Of a stretch of 64,000 bases of DNA, positions 12,141-26,100 are shown one piece after another (positions within the stretch are counted from its first letter, which is position 1; every line of letters begins with the position of its first letter). The stretch is from Trileptium ribeirensis (lineage: Eukaryota; Nematoda; Enoplea; Enoplida; Thoracostomopsidae). Below the pieces are notes generated by a model. The model had not been told where the DNA came from. It made no database searches and saw only the letters and a list, made by a program, of their open reading frames with translations. Location of the stretch: contig JASANE010003394.1 of NCBI GenBank assembly GCA_030248225.1, positions 1-64,000 on the forward strand. Direction: 5' to 3'. The translations under genes were made by a program, and so were the position numbers.

Positions 12141-13955
12141 AGGGTCAGATTAGATCAGGTTAGATGAGTTACACAGCAAATATCGGTATAAAAAAGCACT
12201 GTCAAAAGAACAATGTTTGTTTATGCCTCAAAACTTAAATACATCATAAAATACACACGTAATAGTGAATGGCAAATTGTGGTATACAATTTTTATAGTT
12301 TAAATGAAACTGTGCAATTTTAGGATGTGGTTGTCTATTCCGGATATACGGATCAACGGATATATATCCAACAATTTTATCCAGATTCCCAGATATAGTA
12401 AACCATATCCCGGCCCATAACTAATCTCAAGACATATCTAAGTTTGCGGAAGCACCGCGCCGTCCGCACCATGTATTATACCGTAATCCAACTAGCCGCG
12501 CTGAAAAGTTCTGTACCTAATTATATTTGCCGCGTCATGTTGACACATTTGGGACGAAATTTTGCAGTCATATGTGATTTGGATCGACACTAGGTGCATT
12601 ATGCCCAAAATAACAGGAAGTGGTCATAAAAACTATTTAAGAGACCGTTTTGTTATGGTTTGTACAAACCAACCGGTTTTAAGGTTTACCAATTTATGGT
12701 GTCTACGCCAGGAGTGCACACCATGATTGGTCTTTTGTCAAAATCACTATCTGAACCTTATAAAATTAGCGTTCACGGTAGTTGTGCCATTTGTGTTTGT
12801 TGCTTCGTAAACACGGATAGATGATTGATATTGGAGCGCATTGGCTCCATTGCCAGTGCGATTCCATGCAATTGGCACGTACATTTGCCAGTTACATGTC
12901 GCACATGTGCGATTTTTTAAACGACTAGCCGATATAAAACATTTTTCTACGCATGCTGATTTAATCAACTATTTCTAAATCGACAATGGTATTACCCAAG
13001 GTCCATCAGCTTTGACACCCCAAATCAAATTTATAAAAATGTTATAACTTCAAATGTTTTGGGTAGATGCTGAAGCATAATGAACGACAATGTTGTTTTC
13101 AAATAAAAGTGTTTCGAAAGAGTCGGCCTTAGAATTTTCGCCACAAAGCAACTTCATATCACGTACCCCGTTACAGTTTGCAAATCGATTAAAGTTGCCG
13201 GCACTGCTGCTTAAAAAATGTAGCGAGAGCTGCCTAGAGTGGGATCACGCTCACCAGGATCATAGCAGCATCTTTAAGATTGAACAGGGGTAAAAAAGTT
13301 AGCAGTCCATATAAAATATGGTAAAAATGCGGTAAAATAAATCTGGCAGGATCGGTCAAACATGTGTTTTATCGTTAAATACTCTCACATATGTCGATTC
13401 AAGATCCGTCATGTTTTAACAGACTTGATGGCCTCGGTTTGCCTACGTTGAAACTGCGACATAATGGTTTGGCATTTTGGAATTGAGACACGCTTGCTAA
13501 CCGTCATAGCAAACAATTTTACTAGCTTTCTTCAACTTCATGATCCATTCTGCGTTTAAATGTTACCATAGTTTTTTATATAATTGGATTCCGTTATCCA
13601 GCATGTGAGGTTTATAAAGTATGATTAAGTCAGGGTCGGCTTGGCTACTGGTCTGGTCGGGCCGGCAAACGCTAACCCGACTGCCATATTTAATTGGAAT
13701 CACTGTTTGGTAACTGAGATATTATCATACACAACTTAAGATGTACAAATACTACACAGCTTCATATCGTCAACCCAAATTGATCAATCAGTTGATCATA
13801 TTTTTTCACAAAATAAGCCATTAATAACATTTATGAGCATACCAAAAGGATCACTTACCAAATGCAAATAATCTTTGTTAAATCGGGGAAGTATGTAAGT
13901 ACATAGAGTTTTCTTTCAAATAAAACAGGAAATAAGAAAAAATTTGTCCACTAAC

Positions 13956-14110
13956 GTGTCTTTAGAAATTTTTTTCAATTTATCTTCCGTCCGCTTGTCG
14001 TACGGATCCGCACCGAGACTAAAGCCACCACTCGAACGGGAGAGTTGGCCGTCAACTTGTTCTAGTTTTTCCGAAAGGTCAAATATTTGACCTACCGTAT
14101 ACTCGGCATT
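13956..14110 (-). CDS. CSN5: CSN5 exon 7
   Basis: This exon encodes [20 protein letters not shown] and the C-terminal helical region to KKISKD, ending with two bases of the next codon before GTTAGT. A further exon of about 30 codons is expected at lower coordinates but I could not find one with family similarity. Confidence 0.9.
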
Positions 14111-17100
14111 CTAAAAATATTACAGATTCTATATCTTCGCGATTTTGCTTGAACGTATAGATAATGCATTAAATAAATGATATCTAAACAACACGGATAT
14201 GCATAAAAGTACGTCTAGTCGTGAAAACATTTTTGTTATATTCTAAAAACAACCTAGCCAGTCTTGAATAAGCATTTCAACCAAAGATTTTCGAAACGAC
14301 ATTATTCAGCATTTTTTCGCTAATTCCAAATCTCATCAAAACAAATCCGATACAAAAATTCCATCACATACAATTTCAGCCAAGACTTCAGAAAGCCGCA
14401 ACATGTATCGAAAGGGTAAAATTTTATATTAACATAGCCTTAATAGAAGCAAAACGCTCCACACAACGCTTAAACGTCTTCAACATCTATTCACAATTGA
14501 CAATGTTTTGTAGTCACCAGTAAATAAGCGAAAAATGACTGTTGCCACAAAAACATTATACCCTCTTGTCCTGTAGAACGGCCTGCAAAGGTGCGAAGAG
14601 GAAGAGGATCTGGGAAGGAGGGGGTTTATTGAGGGCTCCACGTTCATTATCGGTGGAACAAAATATTTCAATACCTCCAGATCTTTTTATAACTGACGTA
14701 CAAATTTTTCCAGGCTATAAAACAACGTTATACCGTAAATAAATTTTAAAAAATTTAGTATACAGAACAATGAATTTAAGGAATTATGAATTTAGTTGAA
14801 TAAGGGTGGTTCGGACGACAATGAAGTATTAGGGATGTCATGCGGTTTCCCAATTCTGTTCCACTGAACAAGCAACCAATCTGAAAACAGCGCTCAAATG
14901 TTTTTTCTTTTAACAGGCACATCTTGTTCTCACGTTTCACTCACTTCGCTGACGAAAATATTCCTCCCCAGTTGACCCATGGCCTGAAGAACAATTTGAG
15001 CGGGAATCTATAAACCCGATTTCGATGGAAACCAATAGAATCCAAATTTCACAATGAATTAGCTCACTGACAAATACTAAGATTATAAATCTAAATTGTA
15101 CAGAGACAGCAGCGAGCTTCCACCCAAAAGCAGATAAGGTTTGGCCACTGCTAGAGTAAAATGTTGAACCCTGCGCATACGTCGTGACAGTTACGAAAAC
15201 TTGTACAACGAATGTGACATTACTACCAGATCCCAAAATTTATTAACACTGCTTGAATTCCCTCTTTGACCTACAGAGCAAATAATATAATATCGAAAAA
15301 TCGCTGAAAGAATTTGATTGTTACAAAAACTAGTCGACAGTATTCCCGTTATTGCAGTATGCGTGGTTTATCCGTAGTAACTGTTATGAATGAAAAGCCA
15401 TAATAATTTAACATATTATATAGTTAATATTAAACCAAACAATGTTTATGGCTCAACAGACGTGACTACTTCTGAACATCAACTGAAGATTATTGCCAAT
15501 TCTACTGTAATCGAAATTGGCAAAAAATTTTGTTTGGTAGAGAGGTTGTATGTACCGGACACCATTCACCATCTCATGCCCCAATTTTGATTAGTCGACC
15601 ACACAAAAAACTGTTTAATTGTTCATTTTGGAAAATATACTAAATATTTATAAGCCCAAAAGAAATATCTACCTTTGGTAGTGTGTACAAAACTCCCGCG
15701 TCCTTCCTAATTGGATATTTTAAGTTGTACATTATTTATTCTCTTCGATTTTTATGTTTTTCCAGCTGTGTTGTCTAAATTTTTTTATAAAATTACTAAA
15801 TCAACAATCGCTTACCGAAATTAAATTTGCCGAACTAAGTGTATTCACCCAATATTTGTTCCAAAGCGAATCGAGCAGTTGTGAATCTAGTGCCGATTTG
15901 AAATAGGATACATCGAGCGAATAGTATTGCTTGCAATGAACGCCAAAATCTTCGATTTTATTCAACGGAATTGTTTGATATTCGGACGGACCTTCGTCAG
16001 GCGGCTTATATCCCTAAAAGTAATAATGACAACATATTTCAGTCACGAAAAATACCTTAGACGTTGATGTAGATTGTTGGCATCACTAGGCTATTTTTCG
16101 GACAGATAGATGAAATGTACCCATTTCGTTGAATAAATAAACTACTTCATTGAGTAAAATTTCAGCAGTAATTAGGAATAGCCATTTTTTTAAGCGTTCT
16201 GTTTATTATGACAGGTACTATTACTATTGTTCATTAAGTGTGAAACACCGACGTATGAGTACATCTGAATAATTAGAGTATGTCTAAATGTTAGTTACAG
16301 CGATACGGTGGGAGCTGCTCGGGGGAGAAGGGGAGGAGGGGGTAAGCGGTGCAGGCTTCATATGCCAGAAAAGGTTGCATATACAAATGAGCCCCTGATC
16401 CCAGAATTATACCCAAAACAATAGTTGGCTAAGGGTAATAATAATACTGATATCCGAGTATGACATATGTAGGTGCTTGTTATAACGCGAGTTCGTTGTT
16501 AAGAGTGTTAAAAGCTGCTAAAAGCTGACGTTGCATCGCCGACGATCATTATTCTGTAAGTCTCATTGCTTTTGATTTCGTTAATCGTGCTTCCACATAA
16601 GGCGAACATGACCGGCTACATCTCGCCACAGCGCATAATTTATTGCTAAATCATAGAAAATGTAAACGTGTAGAAAGACTAGTGTACGGGCATGTATTGC
16701 ACTGGTGCTTGTTTTGAACTTGTTCCGAATGCGTCTTGTATCAACCAATTTATAGATCCGTAATTTCTAACTTGTACCGCTGTCGGAACTCGATTTAGTC
16801 ACCTAGCTAGAGAAAATAATAAAAATAACAATTATAAAACGAGTAATAAAACAAAACCTTTGGATAAGTTCTAAAAGCGCCGAGATTCACTTTTCCTGCT
16901 GAAATTGTACGAATTGGATCGATCTGAAATGACAAAAAAACGGATGATAATTCAGCAAATTGTGAACTAAGATTTTCCATACGAAATGCAAGTCAATGCT
17001 ATTAGCTTATTAGCTGCAAAGTTAGATGATTACGTATACAAGAACCAGTCAGTCAACCTTGTGTACCAGAGTCAATATAATTTTGAGGAACCTTACAGCA

Positions 17101-20100
17101 GCATATTAATCGAAATCAACCTATTAAAACTTCATGTTCAGCACAATTTTACATGAAATTTGAACAGATTTTTAAACTAGACTACTTCACACAGTTTTGA
17201 AGGAACCCGCTACCACATAAGCGGCTTACCCGTTTCTGGCTATTTCTTTCTTTCCATTATTTTCGCATTATACTTCTTGCTATTGTATGTGTTGGTTCTA
17301 AACGATCTAGTAAATTTATGGTATTATAATATGCAATAATTATTATCACCCTCAAGATCCGCTTGGAATCACTAATGTAAATTTCTCAGCCTCATCCGGA
17401 ACGATTTTGAATATTCGAAAAACATCACCTAAGCCTTAATCCAAGAAAAACGCACCACAATAGCGACAAACGGATCTTGGAATTGCTGGTTTTGACTTTG
17501 CGTTCCGACGTCGATGCCCGACAGCCAGCAACCATAGCCCGGATGACTATGGTACCATCCAATAACTTTTTCTAAGCGACCAATCTATAAATAATAGCAA
17601 TGGTAAATTCCGAGAATACAATTATTTTTGTATAATCACATCGCTTAGACTGTATAACACAACCGTTTTACCTAAAACCCATAGCCACAGTGACACAATT
17701 GCCAATACAAAGAAGAAGCACGTCTGACATATAGATAAAAATGTTGGGACACTAAAGTAAAGCCAAAAACAGAACACTGCATTAAGTGCATTATTAGAGA
17801 AATTATATTTAAGGGAATGAATGATTACATATGGCAGTTTAAAATCTAGGCACTACGGAGGAGCAGATGCAAAAACGTGACAAATACTCTGGGTCCTATA
17901 ACGGCGCTGTGTAACTGAAGAATTCTTTTATGATTCACACAGCTGTCACAAAGATCATAGTCAAGTTATTTCAGTCGCGAATGAATCACTACACCGGCTG
18001 CCACCGTAATTGGTATTGTTACGATCAGATAGTATCTTGTCAACCTAGCATTGATTAGTTATTGGCTTCTAGTATTTTATTCGCTTACAAACCGCACAGG
18101 CGTTCAAGTTCAAGCAAACAATTCAACAATTTCTGCTGGAGTTTACTAAGTGAGATATGAGCATCTGACTACTATTTGAGATATAACTATCTGGATACGT
18201 GTGCATATCGATTTCAAAAACACTAGTAACTCGCAAAGGGATAGGAAATGGGGCTAGTTTAACAACTCTACCTTTTTGCCGATTTTGACTTTAACACGTT
18301 CCATTCACCTACATACATCTATATCATACGAAAAGTTGCGAAATTTTACTATTTATGGTGTCAAAATTTACTCCGGCACTGTCCCGCAGGGTTAGGAGCA
18401 CGGCCAATATGATGTTGAAACAATCCAGCTTGTTTAACGGGCTAAAAATATATTCCCATAATTCACCCTCGACAAACAAAAAACTTTGATTCTAAAAATT
18501 GGGAAATTTTCACTTTTTTGGACTATTTTTTAAACTTTGACTCGTAGATCGAAAACGGCAGTTCCTTCAAAAAAGGCATCATATACAGCAAAGTTGGAGC
18601 TCTCGATGAGAAGATTCATGGCGGTCTTCCACGTTTCCGCCGAACTTCTATCTCGATATATAGGCCGTGAAATAGATACCTGGATGGCCAAATAAAAAAG
18701 TTACCCTTGACCCAAAACACGTGGTCCGCGAGTTTAGCGTCTAATGAAAGGGTATATACAATAAAGCTGAATTTATGATCAATTCAACTAATTTGTGAAG
18801 ATCCATCCATCATGAGATGATCTCCACAGACGGATATAAAAAGACATTTTTACGCTTTTGCCGCTAGTAAAGCTTTAGGTGAAAATTCCGCCCGCTCCCT
18901 TTCAATGTATTCAGCAGAGTATTTTTGGTTTCTTACACATTTCACAAAATGTATTTAAACATGATGAGAAACGATAGCCACACATTACGGACGTAGTAGC
19001 AACGAAAATGACAGTCTTGCCTGGAATTTGCAAATCGATCTATGACAAAAAATGGCGCAAAGACCGTTCAGAAAAGGATAACCTTATTTGAGCAGATACA
19101 ATAAATATGGTAAATCTGTTCCCAAAAAACAAACTTTTACATTCCCTACGACGAACAGATTTCGAGCATCAAATAATTTCGAACGAGCAGCAGTACGGGT
19201 TTGTTACAAAGTTGTTGGGCACAATGTTGGCATGCTATGAAACACACTCATAAATGTGCACAAAGCTAAGTATAAATATATATACTTTAAGTCGTTTTGA
19301 CTTAGCAATTATATTAAGAGCGTGTGACATATAAGAATCTCTTGTGGAGATAGATATTTCAGGCCGTGGCAAAAATCCTCGGCAATGCTGCAGCGCGGAT
19401 GAATTAAAACGCACCGTCTCACAATTTTCCGTATACATCGTCATGTATTCGTAAGCCTGGGCCTGTGGATTCACTCTTGTTTCCGTGCCTTCGACGGGCA
19501 GAGCAAAGCTGTCCATTACGATCATAGTATGGTCGTCAACCTGAAAGAAATTGACAAATCGTGCATGATAGATACCGCGAGGACAAATACAGTGTTGGCT
19601 AGCAGATACAAAAATACTAAAATCAGGATTAATAATTTTCAATATTATTGGTTTTAAGCTCAGATGCGTTCAGCTCAAATTGTTGCACAGTAACAGTATA
19701 TACTCAGCTGCATCGACGCTCCCGTCAAAGCAAAATAGTAATAAAAACGTAAAGTAAAAGCTTCCAGCAATACTCGCAAAAGGAGACAGAGATATCCATT
19801 CAATTACCAAAGTTTTGTTGAATAATACAAAATAAGGACCATTTTATATAAAATACACAAAATTTTGTGATGGGCTAAACGCAACACAGCTACTAAACGT
19901 TTAGAATGGTATCACTATGCAAAAATGTTAAATCTCCAGGAGTAGACATAATATGTCATATACTGGTGACGACATTGTAACTTATTTGATTTACTAAATT
20001 CGGTTACGGCTAGAAGCCGATTACACTCGTTCAGAACTGAGTAAAATGCACATTTTCGAAGGTATGATGGCAAAGAATCATTCTATCATTATTAAATTAG

Positions 20101-23100
20101 GCCAGCAAGAGTGCCTTCAAACCATGTGCAACATAATTGCGAACAGTTCCGTCCAATCCACGAACTAAAGCGCTTTGGTATTTCTAAACACTGTACAACG
20201 TACAGCGAAGTATCATGCGGCAAACTTAGCGTCTTAGCAAAATATAATCGTACATATGAAAAATGTCACAAACCTTGCCTTGGACAACACCCATCACTTC
20301 AAGATTACCACCGGACCGCGCATGCATGACCATCTTAAGCAGTGCTAATGCCGAGATTTTGATATCTTTGAAATAGTGCGGGCTAAAATATATACCATCA
20401 AATATATTAGTCGGAGCGCCATAGTATGAACAAACACACCAAAGTTTCTTGGATATACAAGTTGAATGATGCGCTGAAATCATGCTCAAATAGCATGCTG
20501 CTCAGCGATGAAAGAGGTTAGTTGTAGGCATCACGGAAGAGCAGACTCTTTAGCTCCTTCCTAAACACCAGGAGTGAGTCGTAGGACCGAAGAGATATAG
20601 GGAGTTCGTTCCAGATTGCAGGACCGAAGCAACCAAAGCTGTTGAATGATCTATCAGCAATTACAAGTTGACGCCGTGTAAATAAACGTTCGCTATCACA
20701 AAGCTGTAGATTGTCTGTTAAATAACGGGGTCCGTCTCCTTTGAGACACTTGAAGACGATGCAGGCAACCTTAAAGATAATTCGTTGACGCATTGGGAGC
20801 CAGTGAAGATTACGTAGAACAGGTGTAATATGCTCACAACGTCGAGTGATTGTCACTGTACGAGCGGCAGCATGCAGAATTCTAGTGAGGGGTTTGATGG
20901 TGATGGCAGGAAGGCGGCAATAGATGGAGTTGCAATAATCCAGCCGTGAGATGATGAACGCTCTGACCATAATCTCTGCATTAGATCGATCAAGGCGTTG
21001 TCTGATCCGGCGAATCTCAGAGAGCTGCCACATGGACATGCGGCTGACGTCTAAAATGTGGTGCTTCAGTGATAGTGAGTCATCAATGGTAACACCGAGA
21101 AATTTGATCGATGGAGAACGGCTGATGGCATGACCATTGATGGCAATCGAGCCGGGAGTGCCGTCATTGGTGTGGATCACCATGAAATCGGACTTGCTGG
21201 GATTGACCTTCAACATGTTAGCTTGTAACCAGTCCACAACAGATGCTATCGTCTGATCAAGTCGCTGGAGTTGTGCGACTTGGTTGCTTGCAGAATATGC
21301 TACATATATTACTATATCATCAGCATAAATTGCAGATCGACATCCGCCAGCAAAAATAAGATCGGCGAGCGGCGTTGTGTAAAGATTGAAAAGGAGAGGG
21401 CCGAGAACACTTCCCTGAGGGACACCGCAAGGAAGCCATCTGTTATTAGATGTCACGCTACTGACAGATACATATTGAAAACGATCCGTGAGATAACTTC
21501 TGAACCAAGAGAGACATGTGCCGCCAATATGGAAATCATAATGAAGTCTGGATAACAGAGCGTTATGATCGACAGTGTCAAAAGCTGCAGAAAGGTCAAG
21601 CGCTACTATAGCAGTAGATAGGCCCTTGGACTTGTTAAGCCGGAGGTCGCTAAGAAAGCCAAGTAGGCATGTCTCTGTTGAGTGATGAGGTCTATATGCA
21701 GACTGTATCGACGACAGCAAGTCGTTTCTACTGATGTGCTGTTGTAACTGACGGGCCACAACCTGTTCGATGAGCTTTGATAGTATCGACAAGTTGGATA
21801 CTGGACGATAGTTCCCAAGTACACTGGAGTCGAGAGATGGCTTTTTTAGTAATGGGGTAACGGAAGAAAGCGTCTCACGCTGTGGCATAATGCCTGTGGA
21901 AAGAGAAAGGTTGATTATAGACGCAAAAATTGGTGCGATGACTGCAATGCACATTTTAATAACGTGCATAGGAAAAGGGTCGAAGTGACACTGTTTGTTT
22001 GGCCTATTCATTACAATGGTGCAAACTTCTTCAAGGCTAACATTAACGAATTCATTGAATATTTTCGTGCAACTAGGGATAAGGAAGTTAGTAGCAACTG
22101 GAGCAAAAGATGCACGAACGGTATTAACTTTGTCATAAAAGAAATTAGAAAACTCGACGGCCGAGTGAGGAATGTCAGTAAACGGTTTTTTCAAGAGCAT
22201 GGTGTTAATAACCGGCCATTTGTTGTTACCAGCTGCTACAAGGCGGTTACTCCAAAAAGAATTTGACTTGGTTTGGCAAAGTTTTTGATACAATCGGCAT
22301 CTTATACGTTAGTATTCAGCAGCACTTATACTAAAAACTGCTGAAAGTTATTACATATACGCAACACCATCACATCAAACTGTACAAACGTAAAACAATA
22401 TGCTTTCGCATGCCTTCACAACAACCAAAGATCTACTTTTAGCTTGGAATATGAATAGCACGTTACATATTATGTAAATAAATAAAATACCAATACTATC
22501 TATGAGTTGCCATGGCTAAACTGACGATCTGATCCCGTCATATGGGACCACCTGGAGTGTCGCCATTTCTCGCAAGCAGAACAAACTAGATGGGCAGAAA
22601 TGCCGTTGGATCTCAATGAACTGAACACGGTTTACTTCCAGAATTTCCCATCCCGCGATCCTAAAATTCCAGCGGTAAAAAGGTATAATGCCCGATTGCA
22701 CATTATAGCGTTTTGATTCCTAAAGCCTATATTACTTCATATACATATCTCTGAATAAATTGTTAAACAAAGCTATCAAATTTATCGCAACTTCAGATTC
22801 AACGCATTCGACTGAAAAAACATAATCTTCACTTAAGAAGTGACTGTGGACTTATCATGTTTTGCCTTTAGACCCTCCATTAATTTCGGTTTTTCAATTA
22901 AAAATGTTTACGAAATGCTTTACCATAAACTAAAAATTAGCTCAAAATGATTCCATTAAACGCAACTCTGTATTTAGAAATATATATCATACCAAAAAAA
23001 TACCAAGTTCTTTGAAAACGAAGTGATTTTAATTTGCAAACACTAGATTTGCTGTTTGTTTGAACAGAATATCCAGATTACTGCAATGGAGCCACTGAAG

Positions 23101-26100
23101 CTAGCTCAGCCTTTACCTACAGCTTCGCTAACGGCAAAAGTAGTAAAATTTCTTTTTTGTCCGTCTTTGGAAATCATAACTGATCACCAGATGGCTGGAT
23201 CTGCACAAATAACTTTATCTGATCACAAATTCAGTCTATATGTTCCTTTTCATTAGACGCTAAATCCGCCAACCACGAATTCGGGTCAAAATGGGCCACA
23301 AAGGAGTCAAGGGTTACATTTTTTGAAACCTGACAATCCTGCTATCTATTCATCGCGACCTATATCCCGAGACAGAGGCTTTGCAGCGACCACCTTCCGA
23401 AATCTGCACATCAAGAGTTACAAATTTTGCTGTACACCATTTTTTGCCAAACGATTCCGTGGGTCGCTATCGGTCCAAATAGGGTATGTCGATCCATTTT
23501 CACATAACACCTATTTTTGTGTTCTGACATATTATTGCGGGCTACGTGCGTGACGCCATTTTTATATAGGTTTTAATAACGCTGAATACGACTGCATTGC
23601 CTGCCCTTCGGGAACTTTTGTTACTGTATCATATCCTTCCACGGAGATATATGGTGTTTCAGGGTTGCCAACCTACTCTCACAAAACAACTTTTTTGCTT
23701 TTGTGGCATGTTATTGCGGGATACGAGCACCAAAACATTATTATATATAAATAGATTTTAAAGCATGTTGAACACGATGATATTGCAGTCAGAGAGTTGT
23801 TGTTTCATCGCATTCTTGCAGGGGGTATGGCTTGTTTCAGAATTGGCCGACCCATTCACAAAACATCGATATTTGGACATTAGTATGATTGAGTCTATTT
23901 AATATTTCAAGCTTGGAATATTTCTTAGCGGCCATGCTCGTTCCGACTCCACTTGCTTGCGATATACTAGTTGGTGCGTTAGTAAACTGGTTTTTTCTAG
24001 AATTCAGGATTCCCCCAAATCTCTGTGGAAATCTTAGTATATAGTCAATTATTTTAAGCTAAGAAATAACGGAATCGAATTATTTATTGAATTCGAGTGT
24101 AACGAGAAGTTTCAATTTTGACTCTGGAGGGGGGTTGAGGAGGTCCTGTCTGTGTGTGTCTGTCGCACCTGGATCTCGATAACGGCTGGGTCGATTTTAA
24201 TGCGAGATAGCTCATTCGAACCGCAATGGTCGATTTAGGTGTAGTGAGGGAGCCCGATTTTTGAATTTTTCGCCGTGGGACGTCATTTTGGACCATTTTC
24301 GGGCACCCCCTCCAGTTTTTGCAACTTTTCTTAATAAGTGAACGAGGTATCCACAAACTAATAGGCCTATTCCATGTAGCTTTACCAGGGCTTTCTAATG
24401 ATCAGGGAGTAACCGGAATTCTGGTTCCGGTTCCGGCGAAAATCGTGTTCCGGTTGCGGTTCCGGCAAAGGGCAAAAACCATACCGGAACCGGAATTCCG
24501 GTTTAAAAAGTTTGTTTGAAATTTTCCACGTTTTTTGCTTCATCTGTGATCCAAACATATGTAATATATATTATACAATGATCAAGCTCCAATACAACCT
24601 AGCAAAAGAAAAGATTAACTAAGCAATTTGACGTTTGAAACGTAAGTAGGGCACATAATTTCAGTTGGAATTTTCTATAATAACCTGCAGGAGTTTGTTA
24701 ACAAATCAAAGCTACGTCGATGCTTCTAGCAGCTATTTTACACATCCAGAAGTCTGTGGGGTACCTTTCAATTAAACCGGTCCAACTCGGTAACAGAGTA
24801 TGGCTTACGCAGAAGTACTTAGGGTATGTTTGGCTAATATAAATTGCTTCAAGAACCCGCCAATGCGCTTGTAAACTTGGTAAATCAGTCTAAATTGAAG
24901 TAAACTAACGTTATCGTCTCATTTATAGCATTCTGATTAGAAAGTTATCATCATTATGATCTAACTGACGGGCACTGTTTGTCCAACGCTAGCCTAAACA
25001 GTGTCTCTGACCACTGATCAGAAAATTACCTTCTATCTATTATTTTCTCTTAGAATCATATAAACCAATAATTTCAAGTTCCCTACAGAAGAACATGTAA
25101 CAAACGTATGTGTAGCAAAGGAAGGCGACTGGAGACAAAGCGAAAGTGTGTATTCTACGCTCCAAGCTTTGTAAGCATATTCGATTTGACGCAGTATACG
25201 CAATGGTGTGTAGTGGAAAGCATTTTTTGCTCTGGGTGTCCAAAAATCGACATATTTGATCAATAAGTAAACATTATTAGCTTCCTCAGTCTCTTTAAAG
25301 TTTCAGAAAGGCAATAATACCACCGCAATACATTAAGTTTAATGTAAAAGTTATTTGTAATGCATTTTAAATCCACTATACCTTGATTTCTTCTTTCATC
25401 TGTTTTACTATTTATAAATTTCGAAGACCAAGTTCCGGTTCCGGATCCGGTTTAAATGGACGGTTCCGGTTGCTGGTTCCGGTTCCGGCAAATTTCGGTT
25501 CCGGTTATTCCCTGCTAATGATATATAACAAGTTTTTTAACTACTTCCCAATCTGGAGTCTATAAGCTTATAGTTGGCGCCAAATTTCATATTTGGTGAA
25601 AAGTCGTGGGAAATGCACCTAAATGTGTGTTTTTGTTGCTTTTAATGTCTTATATGGGGTTTTCTGGGCCAGCAAGCTCATTCCGAGTGTCAAAAATATT
25701 GTGTGGCAAATATTTTTCACACTTCTGCTTCATACTTGGTATTAAAATGAGGCTTTTCTCAAGTGTCGGTCTGAATTCTTTAACGTTCTTTTCACGGTCA
25801 ACTTTGGGTTTTATTGAATTATTAAATTGGTAGTTCATTGTTTTTTACTCGTTCTATAGTGTTTTGTCTACTGCATACGTTGGCTATCAAAAGAGGCGGG
25901 CGTAAGTATGACTCATCATTCACGGTTTATATAATGCTGCACCTGCGTACTGTGTGTAGGCTTTGTTTGTGTGTGCTTTCTACAGCATACTTCGGGGGAT
26001 TGTTCTCACCACTCGAATTCCGGCTCGCAAGCGAGCTTCACTAATTTTACTAGTTAGTAACAAAGGATTTTTTAATACAAATTCATTGGTTATTGTCATC

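Larger units (their letters stand above)
9871..18166 (-). repeat. Right arm of giant inverted duplication
   Basis: This is the inverted partner of 28-8,375. The functional-looking copy of the 3' CSN5 exons lies here on the minus strand, and the gene continues beyond the outer boundary (18,166) into unique sequence. The right arm is therefore probably the ancestral locus and the left arm the derived copy. Confidence 0.93.
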
